This document shows, piece after piece, positions 7,504 through 15,800 of a DNA stretch of 17,951 nt. Each line of letters starts with the position of its first letter. Within the stretch, counting starts at the first letter, position 1. The position numbers and the translations under genes were made by a program. The notes below the pieces were generated by a model. It saw only the letters and a program-made list of their open reading frames with translations. It made no database searches and had not been told where the DNA came from. The DNA comes from an uncultured Methanosarcinales archaeon (GTDB lineage: Archaea > Halobacteriota > Methanosarcinia > Methanotrichales > Methanotrichaceae), in assembly GCA_937864385.1 (NCBI GenBank), contig CALMJN010000431.1, positions 1 to 17,951 on the forward strand, in the 5' to 3' direction.

Positions 7504-8892
7504 ATGGCTGGAAATATGATCCTTAACCGATACCTTGGCTTGAGGCCGAAGAATATGAAGAAGCTCTTAGTGGGCATGACATTAGCTATTTTCATGTTGC
7601 TCTTCTCGACTGTCCTGGCGGCAGGAGAGTCCACTCCCGCAACCGGAAATTCATCCTGGAACAGCTCATCGGATCTTGATATCTCATCGGATCTTGATTC
7701 AGATTTCGTCGGTCCAGAAGAGATTGTTCCTTCGGATACTATTTTGGATATAAGCCCCAATGCGACGGCTTATCTCGATGGTGCTCTGAACATCAATTAC
7801 GAAAGCTTTTTGGATCGTGGAGGCGCTCTCAAGCCGGTCTCTGAGATTGCCAGTCTGCTCGGAGATGCGGGCTTAGTAAGCGATGATTCCTTGATCATAA
7901 CCGGGGAGTGCATGCCTTGTGGTGGGGGTCCTGCTCCAGCCTTCTTCACCTATTGGCTGCTCAGGTATCTGGGTCATGAGGACGTCCGAATGCTGCAGGG
8001 AGATTTAGATGATTGGCAGGCAGCCGGGCTTAATATCAGCAATGAGCCTTCGGTTAGGGCAAAAGCGGCTTATCTTCCTCATATCCAGGCGGATCTCTTG
8101 GCTACCTACGAATTTGCTGCGGCAGGAGGAGCTCAGATTGTGGACGCCCGGCCGGCCAGAGACTACGAGATCGGCCATATTCCCGGGGCGATGAATATTC
8201 CCTATGAAGATGTTCTGGAAAACGGCAGCTTAAAGAGCAATGAGCAGCTGCAAGAGGTCTTTTCCGGTATTCATAAGGACAGAGCAGTTGTGGTCTACAC
8301 CAACCTGGGAATTGAAGCTGCTATAACCTGGTTTGCCGTGGAGAGCCTGGGATACGATGCCAGGATGTACTCCTGGCGGGACTGGCTGGTGAATCAGCCT
8401 CAGTTCGGATTTGATCTGGCAGAGGTAAAAGCTGAGCCCAATCCAGCCAAGGCCGGCCAGTCGGTTTATATCACAGCCCTCTTCCGGGCTGCATCGACCG
8501 ATTCAGCTCGGAATTTGCCGGAAAGCAATAGTTCGAGGGAGGATAGGCTGGAGGTTAAGGGCTGCGCCACCTGTGGATTCGGCTCTCCCCAGGGATTCGC
8601 CAATCTTAACCGAAAAGACGGATCGGTGCAGATCGGCTCTTCAGGCACCCCATCCTCTTCAGACATTGATGAAGGGGAAGCTGATAGCACTTTACGCTGC
8701 AGCGCAATCATAAATGCCCCGGACGGCTCTGAATCGGCCAGGATGAGCCTGCTGCAAACCACAGCAGGCAAGTACATGGGCATCTGGAATGCAGAGAGGC
8801 AGCCTGGGGTTTATAAGGTAAGCATTGTGGCTACTGCCAGCGGAAACTCCGAGACCTTTGCCGATGTCCTGGAGATAGAGGTTTTAGCATAG
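7504..8892 (+). CDS. Exported tandem rhodanese-domain protein with C-terminal beta domain
   Basis: The protein has a signal peptide (basic residues 9-20, hydrophobic core 21-38, likely cut near LAA at 38-40), then a Ser/Asp-rich linker. The first rhodanese-like domain spans about residues 75-178, with a cysteine-containing loop GECMPCGGGPAP (Cys 136 and 139) and LGHEDVRMLQGDLDDW. The second spans about 190-298, with VDARPARDYEIGHIPGA and YTNLGIEA, where the usual catalytic cysteine position is Thr 266. So the first domain may be active and the second appears not to be. This is the reverse of the common arrangement, in which the C-terminal domain holds the cysteine. Residues 305-462 look like a beta-sandwich and contain CATCGFG (Cys 354, 357) in a low-complexity insert. 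A sulfurtransferase or persulfide-handling role outside the membrane is inferred. An ATG at 7555 would still leave a signal peptide. Confidence 0.82.
   Translation: MAGNMILNRYLGLRPKNMKKLLVGMTLAIFMLLFSTVLAAGESTPATGNSSWNSSSDLDISSDLDSDFVGPEEIVPSDTILDISPNATAYLDGALNINYESFLDRGGALKPVSEIASLLGDAGLVSDDSLIITGECMPCGGGPAPAFFTYWLLRYLGHEDVRMLQGDLDDWQAAGLNISNEPSVRAKAAYLPHIQADLLATYEFAAAGGAQIVDARPARDYEIGHIPGAMNIPYEDVLENGSLKSNEQLQEVFSGIHKDRAVVVYTNLGIEAAITWFAVESLGYDARMYSWRDWLVNQPQFGFDLAEVKAEPNPAKAGQSVYITALFRAASTDSARNLPESNSSREDRLEVKGCATCGFGSPQGFANLNRKDGSVQIGSSGTPSSSDIDEGEADSTLRCSAIINAPDGSESARMSLLQTTAGKYMGIWNAERQPGVYKVSIVATASGNSETFADVLEIEVLA
7665..7698 (+). repeat. Tandem repeat in the rhodanese linker
   Basis: CTCATCGGATCTTGAT is repeated exactly at 7665-7680 and 7683-7698 (18-base period), encoding SSDLDI then SSDLDS just after the signal peptide. 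It looks like a recent in-frame slippage duplication in an unstructured linker. Confidence 0.75.
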
Positions 8893-8920
8893 GTATATCC
8901 CATATCTTGCAGACGCCCAA

Positions 8921-9505
8921 TTAGCTCTTGATCAGCTCCCGGCCAATGGAAAATGCATCGCCGATGAATCTCCCCAGAGCATGATACTTGCGTTTCTCCG
9001 GAGAGAACAGAATGGGCCTGACCTTCTCGATATCCGGCAGGCCGTCCGGGCCAAGGCACGATTCATCGGCCTTGACATCCAGTATCTCCCCTATGAACTG
9101 GGTATGCAGTCCTATCTCCACAATGCGATATAGCCTGCACTCCAGGGCGAGAGGAAACTCCTTGACCAGCGGAGCATCCACTATCTTGCTCTTCAGTGGG
9201 GTCAGGCCGCTGCTGGGAAATTTATCCGCTGCACTTCCCGACACCAGGCCGAAATAGTCCGCCTCTCTGGCGTAGTCCTGGCTGGGGATGGATACAGTAA
9301 ATGCCTTGCGATTGATGATATTGCGATAGGTTTGAGTGACCTTGCGCAGTGAGACGGCGAGGCAGGGCGGGCTCGAGCAGCAGATCCCAATCCATGCCGC
9401 AGTCATCGCATTTGGATTTCCAAACCGATCATAGGTCCCGATCACGCAGACGGGAGTGGGATAGAGGAGGGTTCTTGCCCCGAGCGACTTCTTCATTGCC
9501 ATCAT
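8921..9505 (-). CDS. Flavin reductase-like / flavoredoxin-type FMN-binding protein
   Basis: This 194-residue protein matches the split-barrel flavin reductase-like group that includes flavoredoxins, which bind FMN and pass electrons between ferredoxin-type donors and acceptors. Visible features are the N-terminal strand YPTPVCVIGTYD, then NAMTAAWIGICCSSPPCLAVSL, the FTVSIPS strand, and the GEILDVKAD segment near the C-terminus. Length fits. The start is a cluster of ATGs at 9505, 9502 and 9496, with no Shine-Dalgarno. A TATA-like AATTTAT on the minus strand at 9531-9537 sits about 26-32 bases ahead, so the mRNA may be nearly leaderless. It converges on the rhodanese gene with a 28-base gap. 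The electron partner is unknown. Confidence 0.85.
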   Translation of the reverse strand: MMAMKKSLGARTLLYPTPVCVIGTYDRFGNPNAMTAAWIGICCSSPPCLAVSLRKVTQTYRNIINRKAFTVSIPSQDYAREADYFGLVSGSAADKFPSSGLTPLKSKIVDAPLVKEFPLALECRLYRIVEIGLHTQFIGEILDVKADESCLGPDGLPDIEKVRPILFSPEKRKYHALGRFIGDAFSIGRELIKS

Positions 9506-9716
9506 CTATGTGGCTTATTGCTCCATAGGCATAAATTCGTATGGGATGTACCTTTAAAAGAGGGATGAGAGATCAATATATGTTATATTTTATAAAGACT
9601 AAATTAGATCACAATCGACCGAATGATCCCGCTGTACTGCAGCATTTCCAAATCGAAATCCTGAATATATAGGCAAATAGCGCAGATGCAACTATGGATA
9701 CTCTGCTGCCCGGAAG

Positions 9717-9815
9717 TCAGGATGGGATCTTGGATATGGCCAAAAGCGCCATCATCAGGAAAGCTAATGCCCACATGGCAAGATATCTTACAACAAATGA
9801 CTCCATGATCTCCAT
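9717..9815 (-). CDS. Possible 32-residue membrane peptide
   Basis: The reading frame starts MEIMESFVVRYLAMWALAFL and ends in SKIPS. About 18 hydrophobic residues form one likely membrane helix, with a short polar tail. The palindromic TATA-like element at 9837-9851 lies about 25 bases ahead of the ATG at 9815, the right spacing for a leaderless transcript. The second ATG at 9806 has GGAGATC directly before it. No homologue is recognised, and chance is possible at this length. Confidence 0.4.
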   Translation of the reverse strand: MEIMESFVVRYLAMWALAFLMMALLAISKIPS

Positions 9816-9836
9816 CCTAACCAAATGATTGTTAGT

Positions 9837-9851
9837 GATATATGATATATC
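9837..9851. promoter_or_regulatory. Palindromic TATA-like element, possibly bidirectional promoter
   Basis: GATATATGATATATC is symmetric about its central base, with seven-base arms, so it presents an ATATAT box to both strands. On the minus strand it stands about 25 bases ahead of the 32-codon frame at 9815. On the plus strand it would start a transcript near 9875 toward the next two short genes. Confidence 0.4.
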
Positions 9852-10103
9852 TGACTTTCGGTCCCATCTCTTCCCATCCATATGGCTTTCGCGTGAGCCT
9901 TGGTCTGGAGAGTTGCCAGAGCCAAGCGGCAGAGGTTGCCCTGCATGGCCTTGCATGGGGCTTAGAGGAGTAGGTGGCTGTCTTTCCATTAAACGGAAGG
10001 CTGGAGTGCTTCTGCTATCTTTTCATAAGACCCCTCCGCTGGCGGGAGGCAGAGAGCAGGAAGAGGAATGAAATACTTGCAGGCTAAGGGATAGGATCAT
10101 ACT
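9852..10103 (+). other. Intergenic segment, GC-rich and stem-prone, no recognised gene
   Basis: This stretch between two short-gene candidates has several potential stems: GCC/GGC near 9922-9932, CTTTCC/GGAAGG flanking an ATTAAAC loop near 9982-10000, and CCTCC/GGAGG near 10034-10049. No tRNA, RNase P RNA or SRP RNA signature was seen. A plus-strand frame at 9829-10071 exists but lacks a convincing start and protein character. A non-coding RNA or 5' leader is possible but unproven. Confidence 0.3.
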
Positions 10104-10235
10104 ATGAGCGCGCACATGAAGAGGAAGAAGGATCCTGAATCTGTGAGGAGGAGGCTGCAAAACAGCCTTCCCTGGGCACTCTCTCGCTGGTTTTCAAGGG
10201 TCATCCTGGGCAAGGATCTCTCAAAAAAGAAGTAG
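10104..10235 (+). CDS. Possible 43-residue basic protein
   Basis: The product begins MSAHMKRKKDPESVRRRLQ and ends in SKKK, strongly basic, with an aromatic and hydrophobic middle (SLPWALSRWFSRVIL) that could form an amphipathic helix. The ATG at 10104 has AGGATCA about four bases ahead, which partly matches a Shine-Dalgarno, and an AAATACTT stretch about 27 bases upstream could act as TATA. It is followed on the same strand by another short gene. I recognise no family. The peptide could bind nucleic acid or a membrane surface; that is only an inference from composition. Confidence 0.45.
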   Translation: MSAHMKRKKDPESVRRRLQNSLPWALSRWFSRVILGKDLSKKK

Positions 10236-10400
10236 GGACTCTATTCCCGGGGCGTAGTGAAGAAAGATATCAGAGCGCAAGATCTGGCTTCACAACGGCC
10301 ATGGCCATATAGCCTGCAGCATACGGGTTTTAGCCTTGACCGATGCCAGACCGAAAGATTAAAGCTGCTGGTGGTCCGATTATTATGGGGTGTGGTCAGG

Positions 10401-10538
10401 ATGGACAAAAAGAAGTTTCTGACATGGATGACCTTAGGTGCATCGGTTATGGCTCTGGCTATCTTCAGAAAGATGATGAGGTATCCGGGCGATGAGTACG
10501 ACCAGGGGAAGGAGCGCCCCTACCGTCCGGCTCCGTAG
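10401..10538 (+). CDS. Possible 45-residue single-pass membrane protein
   Basis: The product begins MDKKKFLTWMTLGASVMALA, giving a lysine-rich N-terminus and a short hydrophobic helix (about residues 8-21). A basic IFRKMMR follows, then a polar tail ending in RPYRPAP. GGGGTG at 10387-10392 lies eight bases before the ATG, and TTTTTT begins six bases after the stop, so both ends have proper signals. An in-frame GTG at 10257 would add 48 residues that look non-coding, so the short form is preferred. Function unknown. Confidence 0.55.
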   Translation: MDKKKFLTWMTLGASVMALAIFRKMMRYPGDEYDQGKERPYRPAP

Positions 10539-10543
10539 GTTCC

Positions 10544-10549
10544 TTTTTT
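10544..10549 (+). terminator. T-run terminator after the short membrane protein gene
   Basis: Six T residues directly downstream of the stop at 10538 match the oligo-T termination signal of archaeal RNA polymerase. Confidence 0.5.
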
Positions 10550-10611
10550 GAGGCCGATAAGCGGAAAATTGAAAGAGAATAAATGGAAAGCAGCATAGAA
10601 GTTGCTGGACA

Positions 10612-11391
10612 TCAAGAATTCTTCTTTGCTACAATGATGATGGAGTAGGAGCCGTCAACATCTTCAACGGTTGGATAAGCAGCAACATAGGAGAGCCATC
10701 GCATCATCTCGGGCCTGTGCATTATCGGCTCATCGGAGAGCCTGCCGTTCAGCCGCCGGGCATTGCACAGCTGCTGCTCTCTTCTGAATAGCGCTCTGGA
10801 CCAGGACTGGCCCAGCCTATAAACCACTTCCATATCATTCTCCCGCACCAGCCGGGACAAGGAACTGAAATTAAACCAGTGCTTATGAGACTTATTCCTG
10901 GGAAGACCTGCGCCGTCTGCCGATTCAGATAGTACATTAGGAACGGAGGCGATGAAAAAGCCCTCAGGCCGCAGGATCCTGTTGAACTGAGATAAAGCCC
11001 TCTTTGGATCCAGCAGATGCTCCAGGGTCTCGAAGCTGATAACCGCAGCCGCACTCCCCTCAGCTATATCCGGATAGAGCTCTTCTTCATTTAGATCCTT
11101 ATAGAGAAAGTTGAGGTTATCCTTCTCGATGCTCCCTTTAGCCCACTCTATCAGAGATTGATCTCCATCCACCCCGATCACCCTCCCGGCAACGGCCGCC
11201 AGCTCTGCCGCTCCATACCCTCTGCCGCAGGATATATCCGCAACCAGGTCCGGTCGGTGCGGTCTCAGAAAATCAGCGGCAAAGAGATAGCGTCCCAGGT
11301 ACTCCGCCTTTCTCCAGATGTTGCCGTCACTGGCATCGAATGGATCTATCTGGTCTTGACCACTTCCGCTGTATGCCGAGTAGGAAGACAT
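10612..11391 (-). CDS. SAM-dependent methyltransferase (class I)
   Basis: The 259-residue product has a Rossmann methyltransferase core: motif I VADISCGRGYGAAEL (about residues 49-63), motif II VIGVDGDQSLIEWA, motif III around AAAVISFETLEHLLDPKRAL, and the following ILRPEGFFIASVPN. The EHLLDP region and overall order are typical of UbiE/Methyltransf_11-type enzymes. The substrate cannot be told from sequence. The ATG at 11391 has no clear Shine-Dalgarno, but a TATATC on the minus strand (plus 11421-11426) stands about 30-35 bases ahead, suggesting a short leader. It is divergent from the exported orphan gene and convergent with the short membrane protein gene. Confidence 0.85.
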   Translation of the reverse strand: MSSYSAYSGSGQDQIDPFDASDGNIWRKAEYLGRYLFAADFLRPHRPDLVADISCGRGYGAAELAAVAGRVIGVDGDQSLIEWAKGSIEKDNLNFLYKDLNEEELYPDIAEGSAAAVISFETLEHLLDPKRALSQFNRILRPEGFFIASVPNVLSESADGAGLPRNKSHKHWFNFSSLSRLVRENDMEVVYRLGQSWSRALFRREQQLCNARRLNGRLSDEPIMHRPEMMRWLSYVAAYPTVEDVDGSYSIIIVAKKNS

Positions 11392-11684
11392 CTCAGAGCA
11401 TTCCTAGAGCTGTCTTGGTCGATATACCTTGCTATTCTGGGTCAAGTGCCGCCATAGACTGGCTCGAAATCAAGGCTAATGGCATTTGTCTGCACTAATG
11501 AGCATCAATAGAGGCTCAGATTCATAGAGAGGGTGCTTGCCGCGGTTCTTTTCATTAATAGCTGCAGTGGGATTCAGATTGTTGATTGAATAAAGGGCAG
11601 TGAGGCAATTGTCCCGGGAGCAATCTGATGAATCCATGAATCCCAAAAAGCTATATCCTTCCTCTATATACTCTGGCCTCAATC
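11392..11684. other. Divergent intergenic region
   Basis: This gap separates two divergent genes. It holds the presumed TATA of the methyltransferase (plus 11421-11426, read on the minus strand) and CTATAT at 11651-11656 about 30 bases before the ATG at 11685. A 68-codon minus-strand frame covers 11476-11682, but it shows no signals or protein character that I trust. Confidence 0.4.
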
Positions 11685-12215
11685 ATGAAACGCCGAAAAT
11701 TGACAGGGCTCGCATTGATTCTATTCATCTCTTTGTCCAGCGCATTGTTCTATCCTTTTCCCGGCCTTGATGCTCACAGCCCGGCATTGGGCTACCCGGC
11801 CTACTCCAGCCCCCTCTCTTTTCCTCTCTTTGCCGCCGGCAATAACACCACCGCCATCTCGGCTGTCCTTATGCGAGCTACGGAATTGCGGCCTGAGTTT
11901 GAGGTTTGGAGATCAGGCAATGGCTCCGCCTATTCCCATCCCTTGCTGCCTTTATGGAGCGCATACACCTTTTATCTGCCTTTTCAGAAAGCTGGCCGGG
12001 CTTTCGGCGATTACGAAAGCAATACTTCGTCTATCGATGACTTTCTGACTGAGAATGAAAATCGCTCTTCCGCCACCTACGATACCCCGTCCATCAGGCA
12101 GTTTGCTCTGCAGGACGAATACCACCAGGGAGTCGAGGCGCATGATGATCCCACCCGCATGGGCATGAGCCATTTCCTGGATGATGACGAGCCGCCAGGC
12201 CCGCCGCTGCTATGA
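11685..12215 (+). CDS. Exported orphan protein
   Basis: The 176-residue product starts MKRRKLTGLALILFISLSSA, a textbook signal peptide, with cleavage likely near residues 20-30. The mature part is rich in Pro, Ser, Tyr and Phe and has several N-glycosylation-type Asn-X-Ser/Thr sites (NNTT, NGS, NTS, NRS). It ends in an acidic, proline-rich tail (DDDEPPGPPLL). No catalytic motif or cysteine is visible. The CTATAT at 11651-11656 is close enough to the ATG that the mRNA would have almost no leader. I do not recognise a family. It is likely a surface or periplasm-like protein with a narrow taxonomic range. Confidence 0.65.
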   Translation: MKRRKLTGLALILFISLSSALFYPFPGLDAHSPALGYPAYSSPLSFPLFAAGNNTTAISAVLMRATELRPEFEVWRSGNGSAYSHPLLPLWSAYTFYLPFQKAGRAFGDYESNTSSIDDFLTENENRSSATYDTPSIRQFALQDEYHQGVEAHDDPTRMGMSHFLDDDEPPGPPLL

Positions 12216-12234
12216 TTGGCTTGGACTTAAATCG

Positions 12235-12252
12235 ATTAAAAAAAGCTTTAAT
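12235..12252. terminator. Inverted repeat between convergent genes
   Basis: ATTAAA and TTTAAT flank an AAAAGC loop between the exported orphan gene and the nuclease-family gene. The A-run and T-run would let it serve as a weak terminator in both directions. Confidence 0.4.
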
Positions 12253-12269
12253 TGGGATCTGCTGTCGAT

Positions 12270-12725
12270 CTACTGCAGATAGTTCTCTATCTCCGAGAGC
12301 TTCTCCATATCGCTCTTGCTGATGCTCGAGTCCGCCACCACCCTCTCCTGCACCTCGATGGGAGCGCGGCTGCGCAGAGCCAGGGCCAGGCAGTCGCTGG
12401 GCCGGGCATCGATCTCGCTCTGCCGGCCATCGCTCCTGATGGTCAGGCGGGCGTAATATATGCCCCCATCCAGGTCATCTATGAGCACGCCGGTGATGCT
12501 GGCGGATAAAAACTCCAGTACGGAGATAAAGAGATCATGAGTCATGGGCCGGGGAGAAAGCTCTCCGGTGAGGGCATGATGAATGGATATGGCCTCAGAT
12601 AGGCCGACGAATATAGGCACTATGCGGGAGCGCTCATCCTCCAGCAAAACCACTGGAGCAGGCGAGCCTCCTTCTGCCTCTGCGATGTAGACCCCTTTCA
12701 CCTTTACCGGAACCGGTGCCTCCAT
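12270..12725 (-). CDS. Bifunctional nuclease (BFN/DUF151)-family protein
   Basis: The family is named for a plant and bacterial nuclease acting on DNA and RNA; its role in archaea is not well defined. From the ATG at 12725 the product has 151 residues, the usual size. Features are VKVKGVYIAEAEGG, VVLLEDERSRIVPIFVGLSEA, the HDL segment, and the signature DARPSDCLALALRSRAPI, followed by a short helical tail. A TATA-like TTTATAA on the minus strand (plus 12748-12754) stands 23-29 bases ahead of this ATG, so it may be leaderless. An in-frame ATG at 12746 and a longer extension to 12827 exist but look unconserved. It lies 123 bases downstream of ileS on the same strand and could also be read from that gene. 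Confidence 0.85.
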   Translation of the reverse strand: MEAPVPVKVKGVYIAEAEGGSPAPVVLLEDERSRIVPIFVGLSEAISIHHALTGELSPRPMTHDLFISVLEFLSASITGVLIDDLDGGIYYARLTIRSDGRQSEIDARPSDCLALALRSRAPIEVQERVVADSSISKSDMEKLSEIENYLQ

Positions 12726-12848
12726 GATCCTCTCTTCCCCATTCATCTTATAAATCTCCGGCGAGCAAAATCCATGAGCAGGATTTCTCTCTCGCACTCT
12801 TGTTTCATCGGGCATTTCATCTGGCATTGAAGGAGATGATTGGGGCGA

Positions 12849-15800
12849 TCAGGCCCGATCTATTGCGATCCTTACGCAGACCCCTTCGATATCCCAGTCC
12901 TTGATCAGCCTGCCCCTCAATTCCAGGCCCAGGCCAAGCTGGAAGTCTGAGGCGCGAACCTCTCCTGCGATATGCTCCTTCTTTAAGAGGGCCAGATCCA
13001 GTATGGGCTTGCTCTCTATGTCCACCTCAGCCCGAATCTGATCCTCTACCTTGAGGTCCATCTCCTTTCTCATGTCCTGAATGCGGCGGATGATCTCCCG
13101 GGCATAGCCCTCCGACTCCAGCTCGGGAGTGAGGGTGATGTCCACATATACCAGGCCGCGGGAGAACTCGGCGGCAGGCAAGCTCTCCGGCGGAAGCTCT
13201 CTGATCTGGACCATCTCTGATGTTATGGTGTATCCCTTCGGCCCTGAGATTAAATGAGCCTCTCCAATAGCATCAATCTGCTTCTTAACCTCAAAAGGAT
13301 CAGCGGCCTGCAGGGCGGCCACCACCGCCTTGGCCTCGCCCTTGTAAACAGGCCCTATCTTCTTATGGACCGGAGAGAGCTCCAGGTCCATTTTGGGCTT
13401 TTCCCCCGGCGGCAGAACGGTGATCTTCTTGGCATTGGTTTGCCCCTTGAGCACCCCCACCAGATCTCCCAGGTCCACTGCCTCTTTGGCAGGAGATATG
13501 ACGATCTCGGAGACCGGCCAGCGCAGCTTGCGGCCTCCCTTCTGGCGGGCGTTTGACCCGGCCATGGATATCTCCCGCACCAGGGACATGCTCTCTTCCA
13601 ATTTGCGGTCGATCCTGGCCCCGTCAGCCACCGGCCAGGGGCACATATGAACTGATGGAGCAGCAGCTCTGTCCAGGCCGCGCACCAGATTCTGGTAGAT
13701 GGACTCGGAGAGGAAAGGCGTGAATGGAGCCATGAGCCGGCTGAGCTTGACCAGCACCTCATAAATTGTGGCATAGGCGGCCAGCTTGTCCGGGTCGTCC
13801 TGCTCGATCCAGGTGCGGGGGCGGACCAACTGGATGTACCAGCGGGAGAGGTCCTCTAAAATGAACTCGGATATGGAGCGGACGATGCGGTGCAGCTGAT
13901 AGGCCTCCATCTCCTCTGTGACCTCGCCTATGAGGCTGTTGATGCGGGAGAGTATCCAGCGGTCCTCCGGGCGCAGGCTCTTTTCATACCTGGAAAGGTC
14001 GGCCTTCTCCGCATCAAAGCCGTCCAGGACCATATAGGGCAGGGCAAAGCGGTAGGCATTCCAGAAGATATTGAGCATGCGGGAGGTGTTCTCTACCGAC
14101 TCCCAGGAGAAGTGCAGGTCCTCCCAGGGGGCGTTGGCGCCCAGGACATAGAAGCGGAGGATGTCTGCTCCGAACTTGGCCACCACCTCCTCCGGCTGGA
14201 CGATATTGCCAATGCTCTTGGACATCTTGCGGCCCTGATCGTCCAGGGTGAAGCCGTGCATGAGGACGCTCTTGTAAGGAGCCCGGCCAAAGGAGACCAT
14301 GGCCGCCCCAAGCTGAGAGTAGAACCAGCCCCGGGTCTGATCGTGCCCTTCGGTGATGAAGTCCGCCGGCCACCATTCCTCGAAGTCCTTCTCCTGGCTG
14401 GGGAAGCGCAAAGTGGCCCAGGAGGCCACAGCGCTGTCAAACCAGACATCGAAGACATCCGGGGAGCGCTTCATCTTGCCTCCGCAGGGGCAGTCCAGAA
14501 GAATCGAGTCCACCTCTGGCCGGTGCAGATCGGCTATCTTGCGGCCTGCCCTCTCCTCCAGCTCCGCCGCCGTGCCGATCACCTCCAGGTGGCCGCAGGT
14601 GGGACAGCTCCAGATGGGCAGGGGAATTCCCCAGTACCTCTGCCGGGAGATGCACCAGTCCCGGGCGTTGTTGATCCAGTCGGCAAACCTAGCCGACCCG
14701 GCCCACTCCGGATACCAGGTCACCCGGGAGATCTCATCCAGCATTTTATCCCGCAGGTCGGATATGCGGAGGAACCACTGGCTGGTGGCGATGAAGATGA
14801 TGGGGGTCTTGCAGCGCCAGCAGTGTCCATAGCGGTGCGCTAGCCTTCCCTGTGCCAGGAGCCTTTCCTTCTCCTCCAGGTCGGCTATGACCAGGCTGTC
14901 CGCCTCCTTGACATAGAGTCCCTGGTACTTCTCCCCTGCCTGCTCGGTGTACCTTCCGTCCTCTCCAACGGGGCAGAAGATCTCCAGATGGTGGTTCAAG
15001 CCCAGCTCGTAGTCCTCCAGGCCGTGTCCTGGAGCTATGTGCACGCATCCGGTGTTCTCGGCAGCCACGAAGTCGGCGGCATAGACGCCGTGCACTATCT
15101 CTTTCTGCCGGGGGACCATATCTCCCAGAGGATGCTCATAATGAAGCTCTTGCATCTGCTCTGCGGAGAGGACCCCAAGCAGCTCATAGTCCTGGTAGCG
15201 CCCGGTTTTGAGAACTGATTCGACCAGATCGGAGGCCATGATCAGAATCTCTGGCCGCCCGTCCTTCCAGGCCCGGACCTTCGAATACTGGAAGCTGGGG
15301 TTGACCGCCACGGCCACATTGGCGGGTATGGTCCAGGGGGTGGTGGTCCAGATGACGATGAAGGTGTTCTCTTCCCCCAGAACGGGGAACTTGACATAGA
15401 TGGAGTAGTCGGTCTCATCCCAGTACTCCACCTCCGAGTCGGCTATGGCCGTCTGGCAGCGGGGGCACCAGTTTACCACCCTTAGGCCCCTCTCCAGGAG
15501 GTTATGCTCATGGGCTTTTTTCAGAGCCCACCAGGCCGCCTCCAGATACTCATTCTTGAGGGTCATATAGGGGTCGTCCCAGTCCAGCCAGGCGCCTAAG
15601 ATTTTGAACTGGGCGGTCATATCGTCTTTTTGCCTCAGCGCGAACTCCTTGCACCGATCTATGAACCTGTCCACGCCATAGGTCTCGATGTCCTTCTTGC
15701 TTTTGAAGCCTAAGGACTCCTCCACCTTGACCTCTATGGGCAGGCCGTGCATATCCCAGCCCGCCCGGTCCTTGACGGCAAAGCAGTTCATGGACTTGTA

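Noticed and set aside
9829..10071. 80-codon plus-strand frame in the gene-poor segment
   Set aside because: No ribosome binding site, no globular or membrane pattern, and a composition typical of random translation.
10257..10538. Longer form of the 45-residue membrane protein, starting at GTG
   Set aside because: The added residues look non-coding, and a good ribosome binding site sits before the internal ATG at 10401.
11476..11682. 68-codon minus-strand frame opposite the exported orphan's promoter
   Set aside because: It has no start signals, and its beginning coincides with the opposing gene's start region. The sequence is not protein-like enough to call.
13890..14843. Long open frame (317 codons) on the plus strand
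   Set aside because: It lies wholly antisense to ileS, whose motifs on the other strand are unambiguous. The product is low-complexity and has no domain character; it reflects the GC-biased third positions of ileS.
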